DNA of 64,000 nt from Erinaceus europaeus (Eukaryota; Chordata; Mammalia; Eulipotyphla; Erinaceidae): NCBI RefSeq assembly GCF_950295315.1, contig NC_080162.1, forward strand, positions 68,299,760-68,363,759. The letters are read 5' to 3'. Positions within the stretch are counted from its first letter, which is position 1, and every line of letters begins with the position of its first letter. Positions 1 to 10,100 of the stretch are shown here, piece by piece. The notes below the pieces were generated by a model. It made no database searches, was not told the origin of the DNA, and saw nothing but the letters and a program-made list of their open reading frames with translations. The translations under genes and the position numbers were made by a program.

Positions 1-845
1 CTGTGTCCCAAATATTTTGATAGGTTGTGTCTTCATTTTCATTAGTTTCCAGGAACATTTGAATTTCCTGTTTGAGTGAGTCTCTGACCCAGTGGTTCTT
101 AAGGAGCATGTTGTTTAGTTTCCAAATTCTATGTCTTTTAATAATTTTCCGTTTGTTGTTAAAAGTTAGTTTTACTCCACTGTGGTCTGAGAAGATACTT
201 GGGATGATTTCAATGCTCTTGAATTTATTGATGCTGTCCTTGTGGCCTAACATGTGGTCTATCCTTGAGTATGTGTTGTGTGGATTTGAAAAGAAGGTGT
301 ATTCCAGTTTTTTGGGGTGGAGGAGTCTGAAAATGTCCAAGAGGTCTAGTCTGTCAATCTCTTCATTCAATTCTCTTGTATCTTTATTGGTTCTCTGCTT
401 TGTTGATCTGTCTAAGTGTGAGAGTGGGGTATTGAAGTCTCCCACTATTATTGTATTACTATTGATGTATTTTTGAAATTCTTTCAATAGGTGTTTAATG
501 TATTTAGATGGTCCCTCGTTGGGTGCATAGATGTTAATAATTGTTAAGTCTTCTTGGCTGATTGATCCTCTAATCATTATGTAATGTCCTTGCTTATCTT
601 TTATTAGTTTATTTAATTTAAAATCTATTGTATCTGAGATGAGAATGGCTGTTCCTGCCCTTTTTTGTGGACCGTTAGCCTGTATGATAGTTTTCCATCC
701 TTTCACTTTAAGTCTGTGTTTATCTTGTTGTGACAGATGGGATTCTTGCAAGCAGCATATGGTTGGGTTATGTTTACTGATCCATCCCCCCACCCTGTGC
801 CTTTTTTTATTGATATTATGGATTTAATGTATTGTAGTGCCATTG
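1..845 (-). pseudogene. L1 ORF2 N-terminal part, AP endonuclease domain (runs off window)
   Basis: ORF2p nicks target DNA and reverse transcribes L1 RNA. The minus-strand reading shows the APE-type endonuclease signatures: GDFNTPL at about 425-443, an SRIDH-type block at about 248-268, and SDH at about 182-190. These carry the catalytic Asp/Asn and His residues of the family. The region just after ORF1 (about 730-845) does not read cleanly. The first 50-60 residues, including the N-terminal catalytic Asn and Glu blocks, look deleted or frameshifted, and the frame becomes clear from about 720 downward. Reverse transcriptase and the C-terminal part lie beyond base 1. It is called a pseudogene because the start is broken; the state of the rest is unknown. 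Confidence 0.8.
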
Positions 846-903
846 TTCTAAAAAACAATTTGTTTACTCTGATATATTACAAGTATTATAGTGATGTTCT
901 TGT

Positions 904-1818
904 TTATAAGAGGTCTTTTAGTACCTCTTTCAGGGCCGGCTTGGTGATAGTTGCCTCCTTTAACTGTTGTTTGTCTAAGAAGGTTTTGATCCCTCCATCT
1001 AGCTTGAATGAAAGTCTAGCAGGATATATTATCCTTGGTTGAAACCCTTTTTCATTCAGGGCTCGATAGATATCTTGCCACTCCCTTCTGGCTTTTAGAG
1101 TTTGAGTGGAGAAATCTGCAGAAAGTCTTATGGGTTTTCCCCTGTATGTGACTTTTTGTTTCTCTCTTGCAGCCTTTAGGATCCTTTCTTTATCCTTACT
1201 TCTTCTCATTGTGACTATGATGTTTCTTGGTGTTTTCAGGTCTGGGTTGATTCTGTTTGGTACTCTCTGGGCCTCTTGCACCTTGATATCCTTTCTGTTA
1301 TTCAGGTCTGGGAAATTTTCTTGTATTATTTCCTCTAGAATGTTTGCTTCCCCTTCCTCTCTTTCTTCCTCTGGCAGGCCAATTATACGAATGTTACTTC
1401 TTTTGAGATCATCCCATATGTCTCTGTTGTTGTTTTCAGTGTCTCTCAATCTCTTTTTAAGCTATTTCACCTCTTTCTTAGTTTTCTCTAACTCATCCTC
1501 TGTCTGACTAATTCTGTTTTCTGCTTCTGTTAGTCTGCTTTCCCTTGCCTCAGCTTCTTTCTTCATTACAGCTATTTCAGCTTTCAGTTCTCTAATTGTC
1601 TCAAGACAATCAGTATTTTCCTTGGGGGTCTCAACTGTTGTTTCCCTAATACTGCCATTCCTTTCCTCCAATGTTGTTTTCATTTCTGTGATTAATAAGT
1701 TTATTATTGCTTGCATACTTTTCTTATCTATGGTTACTTCTGACTGATTTGTGGTTTCTTCTGGGCTCTTGTCTTCATTCATTGGGGTAGCAGTTTTATT
1801 TGTTTTTAATCTACCCAT
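904..1818 (-). pseudogene. L1 ORF1p, full length with one in-frame stop
   Basis: L1 ORF1p is the trimeric RNA-binding chaperone of the L1 RNP. The reading frame runs 305 codons from ATG at 1818 to the stop at 904, close to the usual family length. An N-terminal coiled coil is visible at roughly residues 50-120 (many E, K and L, with KAEIAVMKKEAEAR and ENRISQTEDELEK). It is followed by the RRM-like block with IRIIGLPEEE and the C-terminal domain with KDKERILKAAREK and LSADFSTQTLKARREW. The only visible lesion is TAG at 1464-1462, at the coiled-coil/RRM junction (residue 119). Removing that codon in reading leaves one continuous frame, so the mutation is recent relative to insertion. It is convincingly ORF1p. 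Confidence 0.92.
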
Positions 1819-3120
1819 TTTTTTTATTTATGTGTTTCTCTCTCTTTTTTTTTTTTAATGCTCTGTTGTTCCTCAGTTGTTGTGTTTAGTAACACTGTAC
1901 TAAATACCTTTATGACAATTGCACTCACCAACCTCCGGAATTACAGTAGCAACTGAAGTAAGTATTGAAGGAGTTTAATCATTACCAGTTAGCCAAAAAA
2001 TTTCTCCAGTCCGTGAAAAAATAGTAACCAAATCCCAGTGAAGAAAGAGAAAAGAAAGAGAGGATAGCAAGAATAGACAGTTATGCAAATCTACTATCCA
2101 GTGTATATTCTAGAGGTAACAAGAGGGGAAAGGGAACTAGAGCAGAGATACACACATAGAGAGTCCACTCTGGGTCAGATTTCTTCTCCAAAGTAATTCA
2201 CAAATTCAGAAAGGCAAAGAAGAAAGAAGTGTATGACAAGATAAAAAAAAATAATAAATAAAAAGAGATAGAGAGAGATAAGAGAGAGAAAAGGGAGAAG
2301 ATAAGAAGAAGGGTTGTAATTAAAGAGCAGTGCGAGGAACTTCCCAAATGTGTATCAGTGAGTTTAAAAAAAAAAAAAAAAAAACCCTGTTTGGTGGTAT
2401 GGGGTATCCTGCTAGTAGCTGGTCCCAGGCACTGCTTATGGGGGGGGGGGGCGGCGGGAAGGATGTATGCTTGAAAATTAAAAGGAAGAAAAAAGAATTT
2501 TTTCCCCTATTCTAATTCTTAACCCAAATTAAGTTATAGACACCTCCTTGGTGTACCGCTATGGCCCCTTATTGGCTGGCCTGCTAAAGGCAGAAAATCC
2601 TATTGTTTACACGAGATGTGTCCGGAGCTCCAAGGCTAGCTGCTTCTCAGTCCGCCATCTTCCGGGAAACCCCCCCCTCCAGAATTTTTTAAAGGATTTC
2701 TCAAAAATGAAAACTAGCTCCAAATCCTTTGATCCAATGAGAGCTATACTCAAGAAGTCTTTGGATCTGCTCTCAGGGTCGCAGTGGACCCTGGAGACTC
2801 CCAAGGGAAAGCCCCCAAGCTAAAGTGCTCTCTCCGGGTCCTCTGCCCGCCATGCTCTGCAACCGGCAGAGGAGCCGCCTTCCTGGGCGGGCGGAGGACA
2901 ATGCCCGGCGCACTCGCCTTGCCCGGCACCCTGGGAATTCTGGAACCCCGCTAGTCCGTGTCACCTTTACTCTAATTCTTAACCCAAATTAAATTATACT
3001 CACTTTTTGGTGTCACCCCTTATTAACTGGCCTGCTAAAGGCAGAAAATCCTACCGTTGCCGACGATGCGATCAGAGTGCTCGCTGTTAGCGACTTCTCA
3101 GTCTGCCATCTTCCTCTCCC
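1819..3120 (-). promoter_or_regulatory. L1 5' UTR / internal promoter
   Basis: This 1.3-kb untranslated leader lies between the presumed L1 5' end and ORF1. Its distal part (2600-3116) is GC- and CpG-rich, unlike the AT-rich surroundings; the proximal part (2040-2310) is purine-rich on the plus strand. AAGATGGC (YY1-type core) occurs on the minus strand at 2661-2654 and 3112-3105. The second lies at the transcript 5' end, where YY1 positions transcription start in human L1. Homopolymers (A run near 2368-2384, G run near 2440-2450) interrupt it. Promoter function is inferred from position and motif only. Confidence 0.7.
2511..3116 (-). repeat. Tandem promoter module, 460-bp period, in L1 5' UTR
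   Basis: The block from 2511 to about 2665 recurs from 2971 to 3116. Both copies start (plus strand) TCTAATTCTTAACCCAAATT, share CTGGCCTGCTAAAGGCAGAA and end GCCATCTTCC. The two starts lie exactly 460 bases apart, separated by a GC-rich spacer at 2670-2970. This resembles the monomer arrays of rodent L1 promoters: one complete unit plus a 5'-truncated unit. The central parts diverge considerably, so this is not a recent duplication. Confidence 0.75.
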
Positions 3121-3545
3121 TCCTTGGGCAATTATTAATACAGTCTAACTTTATAATATTTAATCATACTCAAAAAGAAAACCTATTCCCCTACTTGTCA
3201 CTCTATGGTCCTTTGTTCATCTAGTCTCCTACTCAACTTTCTGTGGAGATGCATATTCTGAATAACATGTGACATTTTATTTTGTGATTGACCCTTTTCA
3301 TTTAATAAGATGATTTCATGATGTTGTATATACAAATACATGCCATTCTTGATGGTATCTCATATTTATATTCTAAGTTGATGCATTTATATGTATACAT
3401 GTACATCACTACATGAAGATATATGGCACACATAAATTACATGTACCACATAAGTATAGTACATGTAGATATATAATACAGATTACATTACGTAGCTCAA
3501 ATTTTAACTGACAGGATGCATTCTATATGTATATACATAAATATA
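3121..3545. other. AT-rich intergenic DNA, no supported feature
   Basis: Non-coding AT-rich sequence with short alternating TA/CA stretches (3390-3560). No repeat family, ORF or RNA gene was recognised. Confidence 0.5.
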
Positions 3546-3828
3546 TAAATCATGCACACTATAAAAGCTTTACCCCTAAAATCAGGAACTAGACAAGGAT
3601 ATCCACTCTCACCACTTTTATTCAACATAGTCTGAGAAGTCCTCACCATCGAATTAGAAAAGAAAGATATATCAAAGGAATCAGCATCGGAAAGGATGAA
3701 GTTAAACTATCATTATTCGCAGATGCTATGTTGATATACCTAGATGACCCTGAAAACTGCCAAGAAACTACTGGAAATCATCAATAAATTCAGAAATGTA
3801 GAAGGCAATTTGTAGCCTTCAATACCTA

Positions 3829-4040
3829 AGGGTTGAGTGGTGATTCACCTGGTTGAGTGCACAAAGCACAAGGACTCAAGTTCAAATCCTCAGTCTCTAC
3901 CTGCAGGGGAAAAGCTTTGAGAGTGGTGAAGCAGTGCTGCAAGTGTATCTCTTGTCTCTCTCCCTCTCTATCACCTCCTTCCCTATCAGTTTCTGGCTGT
4001 TTCTATACAATAAACAAATAAAGATAAAAAAAGGAACAAA
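3829..4040 (+). mobile_element. SINE type A
   Basis: tRNA-derived head with a degenerate A box (GGTGATTCACCTGGTTGAG) and B box (AGTTCAAATCC), then the CTGCAGGGGAAAAGCTTTG core, a pyrimidine-rich section and a CAATAAACAAATAAAGATAAAAAAA tail. It lies inside the old L1 ORF2. Confidence 0.85.
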
Positions 4041-5028
4041 ATCAACACCCACAAATCTGTGGCATTTCTCTATGAAAAAGATAGGTCAGAAAAAAAAATG
4101 AAACTGAAGGAAGCAATCCCATTTGCAGTTGAATTCAAAAAGATTAAATACCTAGGAATAAATATAACAAAGGATGTAAAATACCTTTCAAAGGAAAACA
4201 ACAAGACACTGTTAAAAGACATAAAAGATGACACAAGGAAATAGAAGAACATCCCGTTTATAAATTGGAAAAATAAATAACATTAAAATGACAATTATGC
4301 CAAATGCAATCTATAGATTCAATGCATCCCTATTAAAATCACAATGACATATTTCAAGGAAATTGAACATATTATTAATAAATTTGTGTGGATCTTTAAA
4401 AAGCATGAATAGCAAAAGCACTCTTAAGGAAAAAGAAGAAAAATCAAAGTATCACAATACCCAACCTCAGGATATACTACAAAGCAACAGCAGTTAAAAC
4501 AGTGTGATATTGGAACAAAAATGGTCTTATGGGCTAATGCAATAGGATAAAGAGTTCGGAACTTCCACACATGTATATGCACCTCACATATACCAAAGGG
4601 GCCAAATCTGCCCAAATGGGAAAAGAAGGTCTCTTTTTGGTAGAATTGAACAGCCACATGTAGAAAAATGAAAACAGACCACCAATTAACACCATACATA
4701 AAATTAACTTAAAATGGTTCAAAGATCTGAATATTCTATAAATACATAGAAGTATAAAAGTATAAAATACATAGAAGAACATATCAATGAAATATTTCAT
4801 GGCATTAACACTAAGATCTTCACCCTACAGGCAGGGGAAACAAAAATAAGATATAAAAAAATGGGACTATATCAAAATAAAAAGCTTCTATACATCAAAA
4901 GAAAACTCCATAAGGATAAACAGAAAACCTAGCAACTGGAAAAACACATTCCCATACCATTATTCAGACAAGTATTGATATCAAACATCTATAAAGAACT
5001 CATACAGCTCAACAAAAAGAAAAAGAAC

Positions 5029-5325
5029 CCGGGGAGTTGAGCAGTAGTGCTGTAGGTTAAGCACGCATGGCGTGAAGTGCAAAGACCAGCATAAGGATTC
5101 CAGTTGGAGCCCCTGACTCCCCACCTGCAAGGGAGTCACTTCACAGGCAGTGAAGTAGGTCTACAGATGTCTATCTTTCTCTCCCCCTCTCTGTCTTCCC
5201 CTCCACTCTCCATTTCTCTCTGTCCTATCTAACAATGATCACATCAATAACAACAACTGTAACAACAATAAAAAACAAGGGTAACAAAAGGAAAAATAAA
5301 TACATTTAAAAAAATTTTTTAAAGT
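5029..5325 (+). mobile_element. SINE type B with 15-bp target duplication
   Basis: tRNA-like head (GCAGTAGTGCTGTAGGTTAA), GTCACTTCACAGGCAGTGAA core, CT-rich middle and an ACAACAATAAAAAACAAGGG tail. AAAGAAAAAGAACCC is repeated directly before and after the element, marking an L1-mediated insertion into the old ORF2. Confidence 0.9.
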
Positions 5326-6130
5326 AAAGAAAAAGAACCCAATAAAAAAATTGGCAGAAGACATGAATATACAGTTCTCTAAAGAAGAGAGATGCATGGC
5401 CCACAGACATATGCAAAAATTCTCCAATTTACTTATCACCAGAGAAATACAAATTAAAACCACATTGACATATCACCTCACACCTCTGAGAATAACCTTC
5501 ATCAACATAACAAGAGAGGATAAGTGTTGGAAAGAATGTGGATAGAAAGGAAATCTATTACACTGCTGGTGGGAATGCAAACTGATACAAACACTATGGA
5601 AAAAAGTATGGAGAATCCTAAAATACAGATGGAAATATTTTATGATCCAGCAATTCCATTCCTAAATATTTATCCAAAAGAGATAAAAACACTAATTTGA
5701 AGGGACATATGCACCCCAATATATATAGCAGTACTACTTTCAATAACCAAAGTTTGGAAGCAATCAAAATGCCCTTCATCAGATGACTGGATAAAAAGTA
5801 ATGGGTCATATACTCAATGGAGTACTACTCAGTAATAAATACATTCTACTTAATAAGAAATAGCTAGAGTAAGTTAATTCATCAAATCAGAAAATAGGGC
5901 AATTTTTAGAATTTGGATGGAAGAAATATAAGGAAGTCTTTAATGAGAATATTGTGCTAATTTTTCAAGATGAAAAATTACTGGAAATTGGCTATACAAT
6001 AGAATATTCTTGAGTTCTGGAAGGTGTGACCATCAAGTAACATCATACACAAAGTTGTTCCCCCAAAACAAGGATTGACAAATAATGAACTTAGAAATCC
6101 TCATCAAATGCACAGATGGTTCCCTAAAGA

Positions 6131-6131
6131 A

Positions 6132-6182
<51 letters not shown>
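6131..6182 (+). repeat. (CA)n microsatellite
   Basis: About 26 uninterrupted AC/CA dinucleotides, followed by AATA-rich sequence. Confidence 0.97.
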
Positions 6183-6185
<3 letters not shown>

Positions 6186-6236
6186 AAGTAAGTAAATAAA
6201 TAAATATAAATAAATAAATGAGACACACATGATGCC

Positions 6237-8055
6237 TTGGCTTCTATGATCCACCAAAGAATAGACAGGTCAATACAGGTTCTTGAAAAGAACCTGATTC
6301 AATTGTTACTCCTTTTTCTCTCACAGATAGAGTGGCTTCTATGCCACCACTCCCATTTTGCTATAAGCTTAATGTGTTTCCCAGGACAATTAGATAATCA
6401 TTTTCTTTCTAATAAATGGACAGCTTCTTTACCTCTTTTGCCTTTACTTGTACCTAAACTTTTCTCTCGAGATCCCATCCCCTCTGCTCCTACAGTCTTC
6501 ACTGATGGTGGAAAAAGGGGAAGTTGCTGCCCTTGTATATTATCCAGATAAACAATGTCCCATGTCTCTCTTTACTGAGCTTCCTGATAATTCCCCTCAG
6601 TAAAAAGAACAGTATGCTGTTTTCATAGCCTTAAAGCTGTACCAGAACACTTCAACCTTTTTTCTGACTGTGTATACTGTTAACTTACTTCCATGGCTTG
6701 CTTGTTCTTATGTAAGAATTGATGACAACCCACTTTCTCCTCTCTTAATTCAAATTGCCTTTATGCTCTGCTCTAGAATTCAAACACTGTATGGTCAACA
6801 ACTTTATTCCCATAGCCTTCTTCCTGGTACCCTGTCTGAAGGGAATGCTGCATCTGATCGCCTTGCCTCCACATGAATTCTCCTAGCCTCTGTCTCTAAT
6901 CCTGCTGACTTCCATTCTTTAACTCATATTAATCTTAAAGGCCTTCTAGCTCAATTTCCTGATATTCCTCTGGCACAGTTGAAGTGCATTTTTGCTACAT
7001 GCTCCTCCTGTGCAGGTCAAATCAAGACATCTGTTCAAACTCTTGGGGTTAACCCCCATGGCTTATAAGCCAATCTCTTTGGCAAATTGATGTCACCCAC
7101 TTACCCAACTTTGGCAAACAAAAATATGTATTTGTCTCAATTGATACTTTCTCTAAGTTTATGCGGTGTACAGCACAGACAGGAGAAAGCTCAAAAAAGC
7201 TCATAAGCCATATGCTCTCCTGTTTTGTTGTAATGGGCATACATCTTCAACTTAAAACTGACAATGGCCCTGATTTTACCAACAAACAATTTAAAGACTT
7301 TTGTTCCCTCTGGAACATTACTCACACTACAGACATTCCCTATAACCCTCAGAGACAAGGCATTGTCGAGAGGGCCCATCAAACCCTTAAGGTTCAATTA
7401 AATAAAGAAAAAGGGGAAATATGCCCCCCTAATATCCAGCTGGCAAAAGCCTTAACTACATTAAACCTCTTTAATATTTACAAAACTCCCAGCTATTAAG
7501 GTCAAATGGAAAGACCCCCCTCAATAAATCTGGAAAGGACCTGACCCCCTATTGACCATGGGAAGGGGTTTTGCATGTGTGTTTCCATAGGATTACTCAA
7601 AATCTCTCTGGCTTCCTGCCTGCCATGTCCAGCAATGCCCGCAAGATGGCACAGCTATCCCTGAAGAACAGGAAACACTACAAGAGGATTAGGTGCAAGA
7701 TACCCTCCAGGACTCATAATGTGACATGGTGGGACCTGGAAAACAGGTTTACAGAGCCCAAAAAACAAAACCTCCCTACTGCTTCTCTCTCTCCCTCATT
7801 CTCTCTGAATATCTTAAGCCTGCTGTCTGTCCCTTCTGCTTAACCCATCACCCTTTGAAAGTATCAGGTTGGGCAAACAGTCTGATGTCACTATTCCAGC
7901 AAAAATTCTACAGCTGTAAACCCTGCTCCACACTCTGATTGGCCAGTTGTGTAATTGTGAGTGTTATGAATGACTGAAAATCTCACATACGACCCATTTT
8001 GCTCAGAGTACTCTGAAACTTAATTGACCTTATATGGAAATGCCAGACATGGCAG
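6237..8055 (+). mobile_element. Class II endogenous retrovirus relic, pol 3' part and downstream sequence
   Basis: A retroviral segment reads through RNase H, the integrase zinc finger, integrase core and integrase C terminus, then into non-coding sequence (7571-8055) with no recognisable env. It ends where an LTR starts at 8056. The segment 7620-7760 resembles 9130-9260 (both contain a CATAATGTGAC block), so two retroviral 3' regions are juxtaposed. Gag, protease and most of RT are absent upstream, where the (CA)n and old L1 begin. Frameshifts and stops throughout mark an old locus. Confidence 0.8.
6270..7560 (+). pseudogene. ERV pol remnant: RNase H and integrase
   Basis: These enzymes degrade template RNA and join viral cDNA to host DNA. 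The RNase H start is visible as FTDGG at about 6498, keeping the first catalytic Asp. The integrase zinc finger reads as HSLTH (HX3H) near 6915 and CSSC (CX2C) near 7005. The core has WQIDVTHLP near 7080 (first Asp), TDNGP with Asp at 7260, and IVERAH with Glu at 7368. The last two are separated by exactly 35 residues, so the D,D-35-E triad survives. A C-terminal block with VKWKDP and a GRGFACVF-type motif follows at 7500-7590. There is a frameshift near 7062 and several stops (for example at 7497). The motif style is betaretrovirus-like (class II ERV); the product is non-functional. Confidence 0.82.
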
Positions 8056-8394
8056 TGTTGGTATGCTTCTAAATTCTGCTTCTAAGACCCCTTTTGTTAC
8101 ATTGCTTGAGGCTGCGGTCTATTTACATAATCATTGTTTTCACTGGTTTAATCCCCACTGGTTCGCACACTGTTTTCCTTCTTCCCACCCCCTATCCTAC
8201 GTACTTTCTCTTCCTGACACTCCCGCCTCAGGGGAAAAAAAAGACAGCTTTCTAATGAAGAGAGATTAGAAGAGATTAGATTGTTGAACTGCATCCCCAC
8301 TCATAAATAAAGATTGAACTGCGTTCCCAGCTCAGCCATGAGTCCCTGGTCGTCTGTCTCCCATCCACGAGGCTAGCCTAGCCCAGGACCAACA
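8056..8394 (+). mobile_element. LTR of a class II ERV (same family as the 51.8-53.7 kb element)
   Basis: It starts TGTTGGTATGCTTCTAAATT, matching the LTR starts at 52166 and 53732 read on the minus strand. It has the shared TATTTACATAAYCA block, an ATAAATAAAGATTGAACTGC polyadenylation region and the shared GAGTCCCTGGTCGTCT 3' segment. The end is placed at the CA before TGGCAGAG at 8395, but a boundary nearer 8380 is possible. It is more diverged than the LTRs at 52 and 53 kb. No clear target duplication was seen. Confidence 0.8.
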
Positions 8395-9871
8395 TGGCAG
8401 AGGATTCTGGAGACGTCCAGAAACAAGTTCTAAAAATTTTGAATTTTTTTAAGTCTTTAAATGTTTGGTCTTGAAAGCTGTGTGAGTAAAAATGGTTCAA
8501 CTAAGACAGTACAGATCTAAATTTGTGTTTGACATGATATGACTTCGTAACAAAAGTTTTTCTCTTCTTGTGTGTTATAGACTACATGTTTATGTGTGTG
8601 TTTGAAGTTTGATAAACATTAACTTTAAGGTTAAAGTGTAACTTTGAAGCTACATTCTTACCAGGCAAAGTTAAATGAAGGAGTTTTCAACACGATTCTT
8701 ATAAAGGTAAAATTAATTTGCTAAGTTAACTGAGTATTTAAGGTAAAAGTCTAAATAGTTAACGTGACAATTCTTCATCTCCAAAATTCAAATACAAATT
8801 CTCTGTACAGAAAATTTTTGGAGGGTCCCCCAAAATGCCCTGTGAACTGATCTTGTGGAAATTATTCCACAAGAAATCTGGCATTGTAAATGTTCTAAGA
8901 AACATCGTTACTAATGTGTGTTAACTCTAAGTAACCTGAGTTTGTTTAAAGTTTAAAGTAAAAATTAGTTAAAATCAATATGCTTTAACAAAATTTGATT
9001 ATAAAGGTATTTAAACCAATTCTAATCATCCAGTTATCAAGTATAGTAAACTTCTAACTTGGTACAAGTTTTTTCTTCACAAGCAAATGATTGCAGCTAT
9101 GTCAAGCCTTCACATGAATAATCAACTGCTCATACGGAATTCCCAAAACCATCTGGACCCCTGTCCTCTGATATTGCCCACAAGATGGCATGACTACAAT
9201 GCCCCAGAAACCCATAATGTGACCTGGCACAATCTGAAGAACCTGACTCACAGAGTCAAAGGAAAAAACTTTCCTACTGCCCTTCTCTCACCCATCACTA
9301 TCTGCCCTTCCTGCTTCTGCTTCACCTGTCAACTTTTGGTGGTTTCAGCTCACTCTCTACAGAAAAGCAAAATTCCGGTGGCTGTCTTCCCCCATCAAGA
9401 TAAGATGTGTGGTGTTTCTTCTCCTGGTCGTTGGCATTGGACTGACACTTCTATTGGACTTGCTGGTGTTGCTCTTGGACACTCCCTTTACACTGCTGGA
9501 CTTCTTGAGGACTGACTGTAGCAGTCCATAGACTTCACAACATACTGTCTCAGGATCCTGCAACACCAGATCACCCCTCTCACCCCTCAGTCTATCAGGT
9601 CCCCACTCTGTCTATCAGGCAGCACCCCCTTTTACCCATCAGGCAGCCTCTCTCCACCTACTAGGCCTCTGCTTGCTGCTCTTGCTGCTCTCTTATTTAT
9701 CACTGCCTGTCTTATTCCAGTTCTTTTAAAAATGCCTGCACGACATCATTCAGGTTTCTGCTCAAAAGGTTTCTGTTCTCCCCTACACTGGTATTCCTCT
9801 GACAGAAATGGAGTCTTTTACAGACATTGACCCATTTAAATATGCTTATTAGATAAAAAGAAAGAGGGAGA
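8395..9871 (+). mobile_element. Internal region of a non-autonomous ERV
   Basis: Two parts match other ERVs in the window. 8497-9010 is collinear with 13120-13400 (AACTAAGACAGTACAGAT and the following AT-rich leader). 9345-9560 and 9680-9780 match the reverse complement of 52560-52760 and 52200-52300. A 142-codon open frame (9087-9515) covers part of this but shows no recognised retroviral domain. A purine tract at 9852-9871 precedes TGTTGG. A short CCATCAGGCAGC-type repetition lies at 9595-9670. There are no gag, pol or env motifs. Confidence 0.65.
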
Positions 9872-10100
9872 TGTTGGAAAATTGTGAGGATGTGGTTGAG
9901 CTTGGCAGGTCTTGACCTGAGGAGTGCGTCTTTCCTGTCAGTCTCTCTATCGAGAGGTTGAGCAAGGAGAGACAGTAGTAACCCCAGAGGTGTGCCTCAT
10001 CCTATCAGACTCCCTGCCTCACAAAGCACCCTGCATTCCTGATACTATGGCAATTAGATAAAAATAAAGGGGGAGATGTTGGGTATTCAGCCAGCTCCCC
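9845..10100 (+). mobile_element. Two polypurine tract-LTR start junctions
   Basis: TTAGATAAAAAGAAAGAGGG followed by TGTTGG at 9872, and TTAGATAAAAATAAAGGGGG followed by TGTTGG at 10077, are each the typical end of a retroviral internal region joined to an LTR start. They lie 205 bases apart. The sequence between them ends with GATACTATGGCAATTAGATA, the same internal 3' sequence seen upstream of other ERV tracts here. This points to a truncated LTR followed by a second element's 3' end. Confidence 0.55.

Larger units (their letters stand above)
1..3120 (-). mobile_element. LINE-1 element, 5' part (promoter, ORF1, start of ORF2)
   Basis: Read on the minus strand, the order is a GC-rich 5' UTR (3120 to 1819), ORF1 (1818 to 904), a short intergenic stretch, then an ORF2 endonuclease region that continues past base 1. 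This is the canonical L1 order. The 5' end is set near 3116-3124, because an AAGATGGC motif lies within about 15 bases of it, as in human L1, and because the sequence beyond is unrelated AT-rich DNA. The 3' end and the target duplication lie outside the window. One nonsense codon in ORF1 and missing or shifted sequence at the start of ORF2 show that this copy is inactive, though it is not very old. Confidence 0.9.
3546..5905 (+). mobile_element. Old L1 ORF2 fragment, split by two SINEs
   Basis: The decayed translation follows L1 ORF2 from the middle of the reverse transcriptase to the C terminus. RT segments [12 protein letters not shown] and FADAM are visible near 3590-3740; the second catalytic Asp of FADD has become Ala. 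KYLGINITKDVK follows at about 4147, and the terminal part ends near 5830 with sequence like the usual IYTMEYY region. There are many stops and frameshifts. SINEs at 3829-4040 and 5029-5325 interrupt the ORF2 alignment, which resumes after each. The decay is much greater than in the L1 copies at 1-3120 and 59674-63361. Confidence 0.85.

Noticed and set aside
72..476. 134-codon plus-strand open frame
   Set aside because: Antisense shadow of the L1 ORF2 endonuclease region.
6033..6257. Frame rich in Cys-Val repeats
   Set aside because: Encoded by the (CA)n microsatellite.
9087..9515. 142-codon frame as a possible Env fragment
   Set aside because: No fusion-peptide, CX6CC-type or transmembrane pattern is evident, and the homologous part of the 52-kb ERV is not open in the same way.
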